41,976 bases of DNA from JBFEYJ01 sp041562215 (lineage in GTDB: Bacteria > Pseudomonadota > Gammaproteobacteria > Thiohalomonadales > Thiohalomonadaceae). Both the position numbers and the translations under genes were made by a program. The number at the start of each line of letters is the position of its first letter. The first letter of the stretch is position 1. The notes under the pieces are model-generated. The model had not been told where the DNA came from. It ran no database searches and saw only the letters and a program-made list of their open reading frames with translations. Location of the stretch: assembly GCA_041562215.1 (NCBI GenBank), contig JBFEYJ010000005.1:1-41976 (forward strand). The letters are read 5' to 3'. Shown here piece by piece: positions 34,069-40,963 of this stretch.

Positions 34069-34890
34069 GTGTTGCCGGTCAAACCCAGCCTTGACAGGTG
34101 GGGCGCTACGGGCGAGGGTGTGCGCTTTTATGCAATCGGGATCGAAGTGGCGATAATCTGGTCCAAGCAGGATGGCGACACTCTGTATGAGGTGCGTTCG
34201 GCGGGCAACACCCGGCGGCTCTATACTAATGGGGTGTTCCACAGCCAGTACAATCCAGCGAGTCCGGTAACCGGCAGCGTCTGGGACTTGCTGATGTTGC
34301 CGGCCTTCTTCCGTCCGCGCCAGGTGCGTCGGGTGCTGATGTTGGGCGTCGGTGGTGGTGCGGTGATCCGTCAGCTCAATCATTTCCTGCAGCCGCCCGA
34401 GATCGTTGGTGTCGAGCTTAACCCTGAGCACCTGGAAATCGCCGAGCGCTTCTTCGAGGTTGGCGCACCGAATGTGTCGCTATATCAGGCCGATGCCATC
34501 TGGTGGGTGAAGCAGTATCGAGGCCAACCTTTTGATCTCATCATTGACGATCTCTTCAGCGATAACGATGGTGACCCACAGCGCGCCATCAGAGCTGATG
34601 GTCGCTGGTTTCGCCGGCTTCTCAAGCTGTTGACCCCGGAAGGGACGCTGGTGACTAACTTCGGCTCGCCCGAGGAGCTCAGGGCATGTGCCTGGTTTGT
34701 CGATGAGCGGATCCGCATTAAATTTCCAAGCGCCTTCCAGCTGACCACTCCGTTGTATGAGAATGCTATCGGTGCTTTCTTCCGCTTCCAGGCAGAAAGG
34801 ACACTATTACGAAAGGAACTTGCGGCAGTGCCTGCACTGGATACGGCACGTAAGAGTTGTCGGCTAAACTACCGGCTCCGTCGACTGTGA
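34069..34890 (+). CDS. Spermidine synthase-like SAM-dependent methyltransferase-fold protein
   Basis: The 273-aa product contains LMLGVGGGAVIRQL (SAM-type glycine loop), VELNPEHLEIAERF (motif II acidic residue), ADAIWWVKQYRGQPFDLIID and DDLFSDNDGDPQRAI, the pattern of spermidine synthases and their relatives. The putrescine-binding residues cannot be confirmed. The start is uncertain: the listed GTG at 34069 overlaps the AGGAGG, and the TTG at 34072 or the GTG at 34120 are alternatives. It is divergent from the radical SAM gene and monocistronic. Confidence 0.75.
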   Translation: MLPVKPSLDRWGATGEGVRFYAIGIEVAIIWSKQDGDTLYEVRSAGNTRRLYTNGVFHSQYNPASPVTGSVWDLLMLPAFFRPRQVRRVLMLGVGGGAVIRQLNHFLQPPEIVGVELNPEHLEIAERFFEVGAPNVSLYQADAIWWVKQYRGQPFDLIIDDLFSDNDGDPQRAIRADGRWFRRLLKLLTPEGTLVTNFGSPEELRACAWFVDERIRIKFPSAFQLTTPLYENAIGAFFRFQAERTLLRKELAAVPALDTARKSCRLNYRLRRL

Positions 34891-35179
34891 ACATATAACT
34901 CACTGCAGAAGAAGTTTTGGGAGGTAGGCAGGGATCCCGCGTCATCGCCGGGAACGATTTCCCTATTATTTGTGTCGTAGTTCTGACTTAGGGAGACTGC
35001 CGCTTGGGATGATCCGATGTTGCGGTATAGTAAGCATCAGAATTGCCAATCTGAGCCATGTCAGAGTCGATTGCTCTTGAGTGTACCATGGCAAGAGCTT
35101 GTAACCGTGGGTTCATAAATTTAGGCAATACTTGGTGAAACAAATTAGCAGTAATCTCGGTATGAACAGGGAACCAGGA

Positions 35180-36145
35180 ATGCCAGACTTCAAGAAATCA
35201 CTCCGTGAGAACATCGCGCGCCAGCGAAAGAATCTCACGAGCATGATGAAATTTCCTTTGCATCAGGTCGCGCAGGAGTGCGTCGACGTCTGGGGTGACA
35301 GGGAGAAAATGGATGAAGTGTTACAAAAGTCGCTGAGAGAGATTCCCTTTTGCAAATTCCTTTATGCGCTGGATCCGCAGGGCATCCAAATAACTGACAA
35401 TATCAGTCATGAAGGCTTGCTGACCAAGGACTTCGCTCGTGATCGTTCCCAACGGCCATACATGCAGCAGATCAAGGTGGGCACCGATTTCCTGCTTTCC
35501 GATGCCTATATCAGTCTGCGCGCCAAGCGCCCCTCTCTGACCGCACTTAAAACGGTCTTCGATCAGGCTGGAAATCTACTCGGGTATGTTGGAGCCGATT
35601 TCGATCTGCGCGATCTGCCGCTGACCAGAGAGTTGTATGAAGAGCCGACCTCATGGCTGCAGATCAAGGGTGACCCAGCGATCCGCGGCAGCGTGTTCCA
35701 CCAGACTCGCACCGACAGCCGCATGGACACTCAACTTGAAGAGGTGCTGGGTGTTATGGAAGAGCTGATCCTGGAGCATGGCGTGTTTCACTCCAAGCTG
35801 CATTTTTCCAGCAGCCGGGCCACCATCTGGCTGGTGGACGACCCCTTCCGTTACCGTCTGCTGGATATCGATATGCTGACCGACCCCGATATTTGCCTGG
35901 CCTATCCACGTCGTCCCTATCCTGAAGGGGCGGTGGTTCCTCCCGGGCGGATCCGCGATGTGCTGGAAGGTTTGCGCGAGCTGCGCTTCATGGACGAGAT
36001 GTTCTACCTGCGATCGGGAACCCTGAACATTTTCAACGGCATGATCAGCCTGACCTTCTCCTGCGATGGTTCCCACTACATCCCATGGGACGAGTTCCTC
36101 AACCGCGAACACGCCTTTTGGGCGAGCCACCTTACACGGGGCTGA
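35180..36145 (+). CDS. PDC-type (Cache-like) sensory domain protein
   Basis: The ATG at 35180 (with AGGA just upstream) is preferred over the GTG at 35132 and the ATG at 35162. The 321-aa product is soluble: an N-terminal helix (LRENIARQRKNLTSMMKF), then a PDC/Cache-like ligand-binding domain with FLYALDPQGIQITDN, RDRSQRPYMQQI and NLLGYVGADFDLRDLPL, as in extracytoplasmic sensors. The C-terminal part has ATIWLVDDPFRYRLLDIDML and LRFMDEMFYLRSGT. There is no membrane segment or signal peptide, so it appears to be a cytosolic use of this fold. It lies just upstream of the regulatory RNA and could be unrelated to it. Confidence 0.65.
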   Translation: MPDFKKSLRENIARQRKNLTSMMKFPLHQVAQECVDVWGDREKMDEVLQKSLREIPFCKFLYALDPQGIQITDNISHEGLLTKDFARDRSQRPYMQQIKVGTDFLLSDAYISLRAKRPSLTALKTVFDQAGNLLGYVGADFDLRDLPLTRELYEEPTSWLQIKGDPAIRGSVFHQTRTDSRMDTQLEEVLGVMEELILEHGVFHSKLHFSSSRATIWLVDDPFRYRLLDIDMLTDPDICLAYPRRPYPEGAVVPPGRIRDVLEGLRELRFMDEMFYLRSGTLNIFNGMISLTFSCDGSHYIPWDEFLNREHAFWASHLTRG

Positions 36146-36237
36146 GTCCTGCCGGGTCATAGCGCCGCATCCTTAAGTTCCTGGTGAATCATCGCCATGC
36201 GATCTGGGATGAATTGCCTACACAACCATCGGCATTA

Positions 36238-36272
36238 TCCTACATCCTGTAGGACACACTTCAGGGTATTAT
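36238..36272 (+). promoter_or_regulatory. Palindromic activator-type site and -10 box of the regulatory RNA
   Basis: TCCTACA-TCC-TGTAGGA (36238-36254) is an exact 7-3-7 inverted repeat. TATTAT at 36267-36272 fits a -10 box with transcription starting near 36279; no good -35 is seen, so an activator acting at the palindrome is plausible. It does not match the GacA consensus exactly. Confidence 0.5.
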
Positions 36273-36280
36273 CTTTCCAC

Positions 36281-36452
36281 GCGCTGCAGGGAGGCAGTAA
36301 AGGAAGATTAGCAGGATCATCCACCATGGAAGGTGGTCGGCCAAGGAAGGCCGAATTTTAACACTCGCGCTGCAGGGAGGCAGTAAAGGAAGATTAGCAG
36401 GATCATCCACCATGGAAGGTGGTCGGCCAAGGAGGGCCGAATTTTTACACTC
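36281..36452 (+). repeat. Two tandem 86-bp copies inside the regulatory RNA
   Basis: Copy 1 (36281-36366) and copy 2 (36367-36452) differ at two positions: A36348 to G36434, in a hairpin loop, and A36360 to T36446, in a linker. Every stem is unchanged. Near-identity indicates a recent duplication. Confidence 0.95.
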
Positions 36453-36471
36453 GTAGCATCGTTTTCAGACT

Positions 36472-36497
36472 AGACGGGCATTAGCCTGTCTTTTTTT
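36472..36497 (+). terminator. Intrinsic terminator of the regulatory RNA
   Basis: AGACGGGC-ATTA-GCCTGTCT (one G-U pair) is followed by a run of seven T. Confidence 0.92.
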
Positions 36498-36579
36498 GTT
36501 CAGATTATCCCCCTTTCATTAGCTTCTCCACTTGTTTGCATCGATCTCAACAATTGTCGAGCTTACCGGAACGACCTTT

Positions 36580-37464
36580 TCAGGTCTGCAGACCATGATG
36601 TTTCTTCTGTTCTGTCCCCAGCCTTTCGTACTCGGCGATCACTTGTGCACCCAGCAACACAATCAGCGCTGCCGCTTCCAGACTGAGCAGGGCGATGATG
36701 GTGGTGGCGAAGGTGCCGTAAACCACGTTGACTAGAGAAAGAGTAGCGAAATACCACAATAGGAAGTGGCGGGTCAGCTCCCACAGTAGGGTGGCGACAA
36801 GACCTCCTGCAACTGCGTGACGCAGGGCGAGTTTTCCCACCGGCATGACCAGATAGAGCGAGGTGAGCAGCAGTACTTCACCGCCTACGCCGACAAGATA
36901 GAGCAACAGTGAGGCCGGCTGACTCAGAGAGACGTTTTGCCCGAGCAAGGTAATGGTCTGTGTATCGAAACGGTGTAGAGCGGCGCTGACCAGGCTGACT
37001 AAAAGAAACCCAACGCCGAGGAACAGGATGTAAAAGTAGGGAATGACCGCTGAGACGAGGAAGTGGCGTCGCCGGATCGCCACCCGGTGAAAGAAGATCA
37101 CCGACATTGCATTCTCCAGCACTGTAAAGGCAAGTGAGCTGAAAAACAGCAGGATCACTACACCAACCACGCCGACCACCTTCCAGTTTTCTACAAATGT
37201 GGCGATCTGGTCAGTGAGTGGAGCTTCCTGGCCCGGTGCCAGCAACGCCAGATAATGGTGGGCGGTGTCGAGTAGCAGTGCCGGATCAAGTAACTGTGAC
37301 AGCAGGACCAGGATCAATGCCAGCATTGGAACCAGCGATAGCAGCGTGTAATAGGCTACCGCTCCTGCAAGCAGGAAGCCCTGATTGGCGCGAAAGCCCC
37401 TTATGACCCCACGCATAAAGGTTACGGGATCTTTTAGGCGTTGGCGCTGGCTGGTGTCAGGCAT
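36580..37464 (-). CDS. BrkB/YihY family inner-membrane protein
   Basis: The 294-aa product has six hydrophobic segments (for example GAVAYYTLLSLVPMLALILV and VVGVVILLFFSSLAFTVLEN). Family marks are FLLAGAVAYYTLLSLVPML at the start of the core, SAVIPYFYILFLGVGFLLVS in the middle, and VNVVYGTFATTIIALLSLEA near the end. The family was once misannotated as RNase BN; the role is unclear, with proposals of lipid or small-molecule transport. The start ATG is at 37464. It converges with the regulatory RNA on its 3' side. Confidence 0.9.
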   Translation of the reverse strand: MPDTSQRQRLKDPVTFMRGVIRGFRANQGFLLAGAVAYYTLLSLVPMLALILVLLSQLLDPALLLDTAHHYLALLAPGQEAPLTDQIATFVENWKVVGVVGVVILLFFSSLAFTVLENAMSVIFFHRVAIRRRHFLVSAVIPYFYILFLGVGFLLVSLVSAALHRFDTQTITLLGQNVSLSQPASLLLYLVGVGGEVLLLTSLYLVMPVGKLALRHAVAGGLVATLLWELTRHFLLWYFATLSLVNVVYGTFATTIIALLSLEAAALIVLLGAQVIAEYERLGTEQKKHHGLQT

Positions 37465-37577
37465 GCCCTGACCTTACCCGATTTCCTGAAGCCGTCAATA
37501 TCTCTTACACAGTACTTTAGGTTTTTCAGGATACTGGTCATATCAGTTATCCTCCGGTCGGAAAAGGAGGAGAAATC

Positions 37578-37655
37578 ATGAGCCGAGAAAATGATCCAAA
37601 ACATGGCTCTCACTCCTGCAGTTCTGGAGGGTCTTATTGGGCGGCGACCCAATGA
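37578..37655 (+). CDS. 25-codon ORF with a strong ribosome binding site
   Basis: ATG at 37578 is preceded by AAAAGGAGGAG at ideal spacing, the best Shine-Dalgarno in this part of the window, and opens a short frame ending in TGA at 37653-37655. The peptide reads MSRENDPKHGSHSCSSGGSY and ends WAATQ. It is soluble, His-, Ser- and Cys-containing, and has no signal or membrane segment. It could be a real small protein, a leader peptide, or chance; there is no family match. It lies upstream of the dienelactone hydrolase gene but 155 nt away. Confidence 0.45.
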   Translation: MSRENDPKHGSHSCSSGGSYWAATQ

Positions 37656-37809
37656 GCAGGTGAGTGGCGCTGTTTATCTACCATCGCATGACGGCGATCC
37701 TGCTGTTGCAAGCCAAGGCGCATAGAGGTTTGCGGAAGACGGCAGCATAATCGTCTATGCTCACCTCACCAATTAATGAAGAATATCAGGCTGATAAAAA
37801 GAGGTTGAA

Positions 37810-38598
37810 ATGAAAAAACGGTTGGCAATTTTCGTACTGCTCGGTTTTCCCTTCGTAGTGCAGGCGGCGGTGGTGGGTGAAGAGCTCACTTATCGGAGCG
37901 GTGAGGTCGAGCTCAAGGGTTACCTTGCCTATGACGATAAGGTGCAAGGCAAGCGTCCCGGTGTGCTGGTGGTGCATGAATGGTGGGGCCATAATGATTA
38001 CGTTCGCAAGCGTGCCCGGATGCTGGCGCAACTGGGCTACACCGCCCTGGCGCTGGACATGTACGGCGACGGTAAAGAGGCGAACCATCCTGGCGATGCG
38101 GGCAAGTTTGCCGGCAAAGTGCGCAGTAATATGCCTGAGGCTGAGCAGCGCTTTCGTGCGGCCCTGGCACAGTTGCGTATTCATCCGACGGTTGATGCAA
38201 AAAAGATTGCTGCCATCGGTTACTGTTTTGGCGGCGGGATTGTCTTGGAAATGGCCAGGCGAGGTATCGACCTTGCCGGGGTGGTCAGCTTCCACGGGAG
38301 CCTGGGCACTGCAGAACCGGCCAAAGAGGGGAAGATCAAGGCCAGGGTACTGGTGCTGAATGGGGGGGACGATCCGCTCACCAAGCCTGCACAGATCAAA
38401 GCTTTTAAGGAGGAGATGAAACAGGCGGGTGTGGACTTCACCTTCATCGACTATCCCGGGGCAAAGCATGCCTTTACTAATCCTGAGGCTGACCGGCTAG
38501 GCAAGGAGTTCAATATGCCACTGGCCTACAACGCCGATGCTGATAAGGCGTCGTGGGCTGAAATGCGGCGGTTTTTTACAGAGCTGTTCAAGGAATAG
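37810..38598 (+). CDS. Secreted dienelactone hydrolase family protein
   Basis: The 262-aa product has a signal peptide (MKKRLAIFVLLGFPFVVQAA, cleavage near residue 20). The alpha/beta-hydrolase fold shows VLVVHEWWGHNDYVRKRARM, the nucleophile in GYCFGGG (Cys139), the acid in GGDDPLT (about Asp188) and the His in GAKHAFT (His220): the Cys-Asp-His triad of dienelactone hydrolases. Secreted members may act on other esters or lactones; the substrate is unknown. GAGG precedes the start. The stop overlaps the GTG just before the next start, so the two genes are coupled. Confidence 0.9.
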   Translation: MKKRLAIFVLLGFPFVVQAAVVGEELTYRSGEVELKGYLAYDDKVQGKRPGVLVVHEWWGHNDYVRKRARMLAQLGYTALALDMYGDGKEANHPGDAGKFAGKVRSNMPEAEQRFRAALAQLRIHPTVDAKKIAAIGYCFGGGIVLEMARRGIDLAGVVSFHGSLGTAEPAKEGKIKARVLVLNGGDDPLTKPAQIKAFKEEMKQAGVDFTFIDYPGAKHAFTNPEADRLGKEFNMPLAYNADADKASWAEMRRFFTELFKE

Positions 38599-38600
38599 TG

Positions 38601-39749
38601 ATGGTGCAGTCCCGGCGAGTGCTCCGAATGGCCGCTCTCGCTCTGGCGGTGCTGATCAATGGGGCTTGTGCTCGAGGGGATGGGGATAGGTATTCTTTGC
38701 TACCTTTGTTTCCTGGGCTGGAGTTTTCCCAGCCGGTAGCGTTGTTGCGGACACCGCATGCCACCCCTTACCGGTATGTGGTGGAGAAGGGCGGCCGGAT
38801 ATGGCGCATCACCGGTGAAGGGGGCGCTGCGGAGTCCGTGATCTTTGTCGACATAAGAGATCGGGTGGAGGCCGGTCCATCAGAAGCCGGGTTGCTCGGC
38901 ATGGCCTTCCCGCCGGATTTTGCCGACAGCGGGCTGGTATACCTCTCTTACACCCGTGGTGGACCGTTGACCTCGGTACTGTCGCGCTATCGCAGCCACG
39001 ACGGCGGTATGACCCTCGAACTGTCGAGCGAAGAGGTCTTGCTTGAGATACCGCAGCCTTTTAGCAACCATAATGGCGGACAGATCGCCTTTGGACCCGA
39101 CGGTTATCTCTATTACGGCCTGGGTGACGGCGGCGCTGCAGGTGATCCCAATGGCAATGGCCAAAATACCGACACCCTGCTGGGAGCCATTTTGCGTCTG
39201 GATGTCGATAGCGTTCCCCCCTATGCGATCCCGCTCGGCAACCCCTTTGCAAAAGGAGGCGGTCGCCCCGAGATATACGCTTACGGTTTGCGCAACCCGT
39301 GGCGCTGGAGTTTCGATCGCAACAGCGGTGAGTTGTGGGTAGGCGATGTCGGGCAGAACGCGTGGGAGGAGATCAACCGCGTCAGCCTGGGTGATAATCT
39401 CGGCTGGAACCTGTGGGAGGGCAGCCATTGTTATCAGTCCGAAGCATGCCGTAGCGACGGTATGGTGATGCCAGTGGCCGAGTACTCCCATGAACTTGGC
39501 TGTTCTGTTACCGGCGGCTATGTCTACCGTGGAAAGGCCATTCCCTCGCTTTATGGTCATTACATTTACGGGGATTTCTGCAGCGGCAGGATCTGGGAAC
39601 TCGATTCCGGTAACATTGAAGCAGGCCCCAGTATACTCTTGCTGAGTGGCAAGCGTATTGCGTCGTTTGCCGAAGACCGCGATGGTGAGCTCTACTTGCT
39701 CGATTTCGACGAGGGGCGTATTTTTCGCTTGATAGCCGGAGAGGAATGA
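38601..39749 (+). CDS. PQQ-type sugar dehydrogenase (glucose/sorbosone dehydrogenase family)
   Basis: The 382-aa product from the ATG at 38601 has a signal ending near LINGAC (a lipobox-like Cys, though the -3 residue is unusual) and a six-bladed propeller of the GSDH family: EAGLLGMAFPPDFADSGLVY, FSNHNGGQIAFGPDGYLYYG, LGDGGAAGDPNGNGQNTDTL, YGLRNPWRWSFDRNSGELWV and a VGDVGQNAWEEINRV segment. The SNHNGGQIAFGPDG and GLRNPWR motifs hold PQQ- and substrate-site residues in soluble glucose dehydrogenase. Such periplasmic enzymes oxidise sugars or sugar alcohols with PQQ. The gene immediately follows the hydrolase gene and precedes a small periplasmic-protein gene by an overlap, forming an operon. 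Confidence 0.9.
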   Translation: MVQSRRVLRMAALALAVLINGACARGDGDRYSLLPLFPGLEFSQPVALLRTPHATPYRYVVEKGGRIWRITGEGGAAESVIFVDIRDRVEAGPSEAGLLGMAFPPDFADSGLVYLSYTRGGPLTSVLSRYRSHDGGMTLELSSEEVLLEIPQPFSNHNGGQIAFGPDGYLYYGLGDGGAAGDPNGNGQNTDTLLGAILRLDVDSVPPYAIPLGNPFAKGGGRPEIYAYGLRNPWRWSFDRNSGELWVGDVGQNAWEEINRVSLGDNLGWNLWEGSHCYQSEACRSDGMVMPVAEYSHELGCSVTGGYVYRGKAIPSLYGHYIYGDFCSGRIWELDSGNIEAGPSILLLSGKRIASFAEDRDGELYLLDFDEGRIFRLIAGEE

Positions 39750-39754
39750 GAACA

Positions 39755-40090
39755 ATGAAGAAGATCGTTATAGCTTTTTTGGCGGCGCTACTGTGTGCCC
39801 CGGCAATCGCAAAGAGCGATAAGGGTGAGCATGGCGCGGGGAAACTGTCCCCCGGCATGGAGAAGAAGGTTTCCCGTGGCGGCCAGTTGCCTCCCGGCTG
39901 GGAGAAAAGGTTGCAAAAGGGGAAACCGTTGGCGCCAGACCTCTATTCCCAGGCACAACCGGTAACGGACGCCATGCGGGTGAAGCTGCCGGTGGGGCCA
40001 AACGGAAGTGTCGAGGTCAAGCTGGAGGGCAAGATCGTAAGACTCCACAAGGCAACGCATGAAATTCTGGATGTATTCGAAATTCGCTAG
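39755..40090 (+). CDS. Small periplasmic protein, last of the hydrolase-dehydrogenase operon
   Basis: The ATG at 39755 gives MKKIVIAFLAALLCAPAIA, a clean signal peptide; GAGAGGA is about 9 nt upstream, which fits it better than the ATG at 39746 that overlaps the preceding stop. The mature part is basic and Pro/Gly-rich, with two similar segments (GKLSPGMEKKVSRGGQLPPG and WEKRLQKGKPLAPDL), and ends VEVKLEGKIVRLHKATHEIL. It resembles RcnB-like or other small periplasmic proteins, without a confident match. Function unknown. Confidence 0.7.
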   Translation: MKKIVIAFLAALLCAPAIAKSDKGEHGAGKLSPGMEKKVSRGGQLPPGWEKRLQKGKPLAPDLYSQAQPVTDAMRVKLPVGPNGSVEVKLEGKIVRLHKATHEILDVFEIR

Positions 40091-40120
40091 GGAATTTCAG
40101 GCAAGGCGCAGTAAGAGGGT

Positions 40121-40855
40121 ATGGCGATGAATGGCAACACGTTCGCGGTCGTATTTAGCGGCAGGGTCGCAAATGGGGCTTCCGTTGAGCAGGTCAAGAG
40201 CAATGTTGCCAAACTGTTTAAGGTTGAGGTTGCCAAGGTCGAACGTCTGTTCTCCGGTGCGCGGGTGGCGATCAAGAAGGGGCTCGATGAGGCTACCGCG
40301 AAAAAATACCAGATGGCATTGGCCAAGGCCGGTGCTCTTTGCGAGGTGATCAACGTTGCCGCTGCGAAAGCGCCGCCGACTAAAGCACCGGCGAAACCTG
40401 CTGCGCCAAAGCCAGTGGCGCCAGTTGCCAGGCCTGAAATGACTGCAAAGGCCAAGCCTGCCACGAGAGGGCGCCATACTCCCGGTCTGACCAAAGATGT
40501 CGTCAAAGAGGCGCCGGGCGGCCTTGGTGATTTCGCTAACGTCAAGCTGGATGCGCCAGGGGTTGTCCTGGTCAAACATCAGGATGTCGCGCCCCTGCAG
40601 GTTGATCTCCGAGGCTTGAGTATGGACCAGCCGGGAGTCGTCCTCGGTGAGCACAAGGAAGAGGCCCCGCTCAGGGTAGATCTCAGTGGTATTTCCATGG
40701 CAGAGCCGGGAGCTGACATCGGCAAGACTGAGGAGGTGCCGGATTTGGCGGTGGATCTCAGCGGCTTGAGCATGGATGAGCCGGGTGCCACTTTGGTGGA
40801 GCATGCAGAGGTGCCTGAGCCGCGGATCGATACTAGCAGGCTCAGCGTCTCCTGA
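40121..40855 (+). CDS. Protein with an N-terminal KGLDEA-type domain and four 25-residue tandem repeats
   Basis: The 244-aa product starts with a small domain (about residues 1-80: FAVVFSGRVANGASVEQVKS, then VERLFSGARVAIKKGLDEAT and AKKYQMALAKAGALCEV) that I recall in front of membrane domains in other gammaproteobacteria. A Pro/Ala/Lys-rich linker follows (about 85-135). The C-terminus is four tandem 25-residue repeats opening DAPGVVLV, DQPGVVLG, AEPGADIG and DEPGATLV, with the first three closing VDLRGLSM, VDLSGISM and VDLSGLSM. The repeats are acidic and beta-rich, consistent with a binding or structural scaffold. No signal peptide or membrane segment. Confidence 0.75.
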   Translation: MAMNGNTFAVVFSGRVANGASVEQVKSNVAKLFKVEVAKVERLFSGARVAIKKGLDEATAKKYQMALAKAGALCEVINVAAAKAPPTKAPAKPAAPKPVAPVARPEMTAKAKPATRGRHTPGLTKDVVKEAPGGLGDFANVKLDAPGVVLVKHQDVAPLQVDLRGLSMDQPGVVLGEHKEEAPLRVDLSGISMAEPGADIGKTEEVPDLAVDLSGLSMDEPGATLVEHAEVPEPRIDTSRLSVS

Positions 40856-40963
40856 GTTCCCTCGGGACTCACTCCATGATGCGTTATACTCACGCTCTGT
40901 CACGCCACGGTGACTTTGTGATGTCCTTTTTGATCCAATTAATCCAACTGCGGAACTCTCAGC

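Larger units (their letters stand above)
36279..36497 (+). ncRNA. CsrB/RsmZ-like CsrA-sequestering RNA
   Basis: A noncoding unit of about 219 nt. It contains ten GGA motifs, five per 86-bp tandem copy. In each copy, CTGC-AGGGAG-GCAG, CCACC-ATGGAA-GGTGG and TCGGCC-AAGGAA-GGCCGA are hairpins with GGA in the loop, and AAAGGAAG and GCAGGATC lie in the linkers. Most of these fit ANGGA, the CsrA/RsmA recognition core. The unit ends in an intrinsic terminator (36472-36497) and has a -10 box and palindrome upstream. CsrB, CsrC, RsmY and RsmZ have this same architecture and titrate CsrA, releasing its target mRNAs. Start and end are inferred; expression is not shown. The 3' part is convergent with the BrkB gene. 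Confidence 0.85.

Noticed and set aside
36238..36254. Canonical GacA/UvrY binding site upstream of the RNA
   Set aside because: The palindrome TCCTACA-TGTAGGA does not match the usual TGTAAG-N6-CTTACA, so only an unspecified activator site is proposed.
36281..36452. Possible short CRISPR array
   Set aside because: The two units are 86 bp, abut directly and have no unique spacers; internal hairpins and GGA loops fit a regulatory RNA instead.
37434..37652. 72-codon minus-strand frame between BrkB and the hydrolase
   Set aside because: Poor composition and it overlaps the better-supported plus-strand small ORF and the BrkB start.
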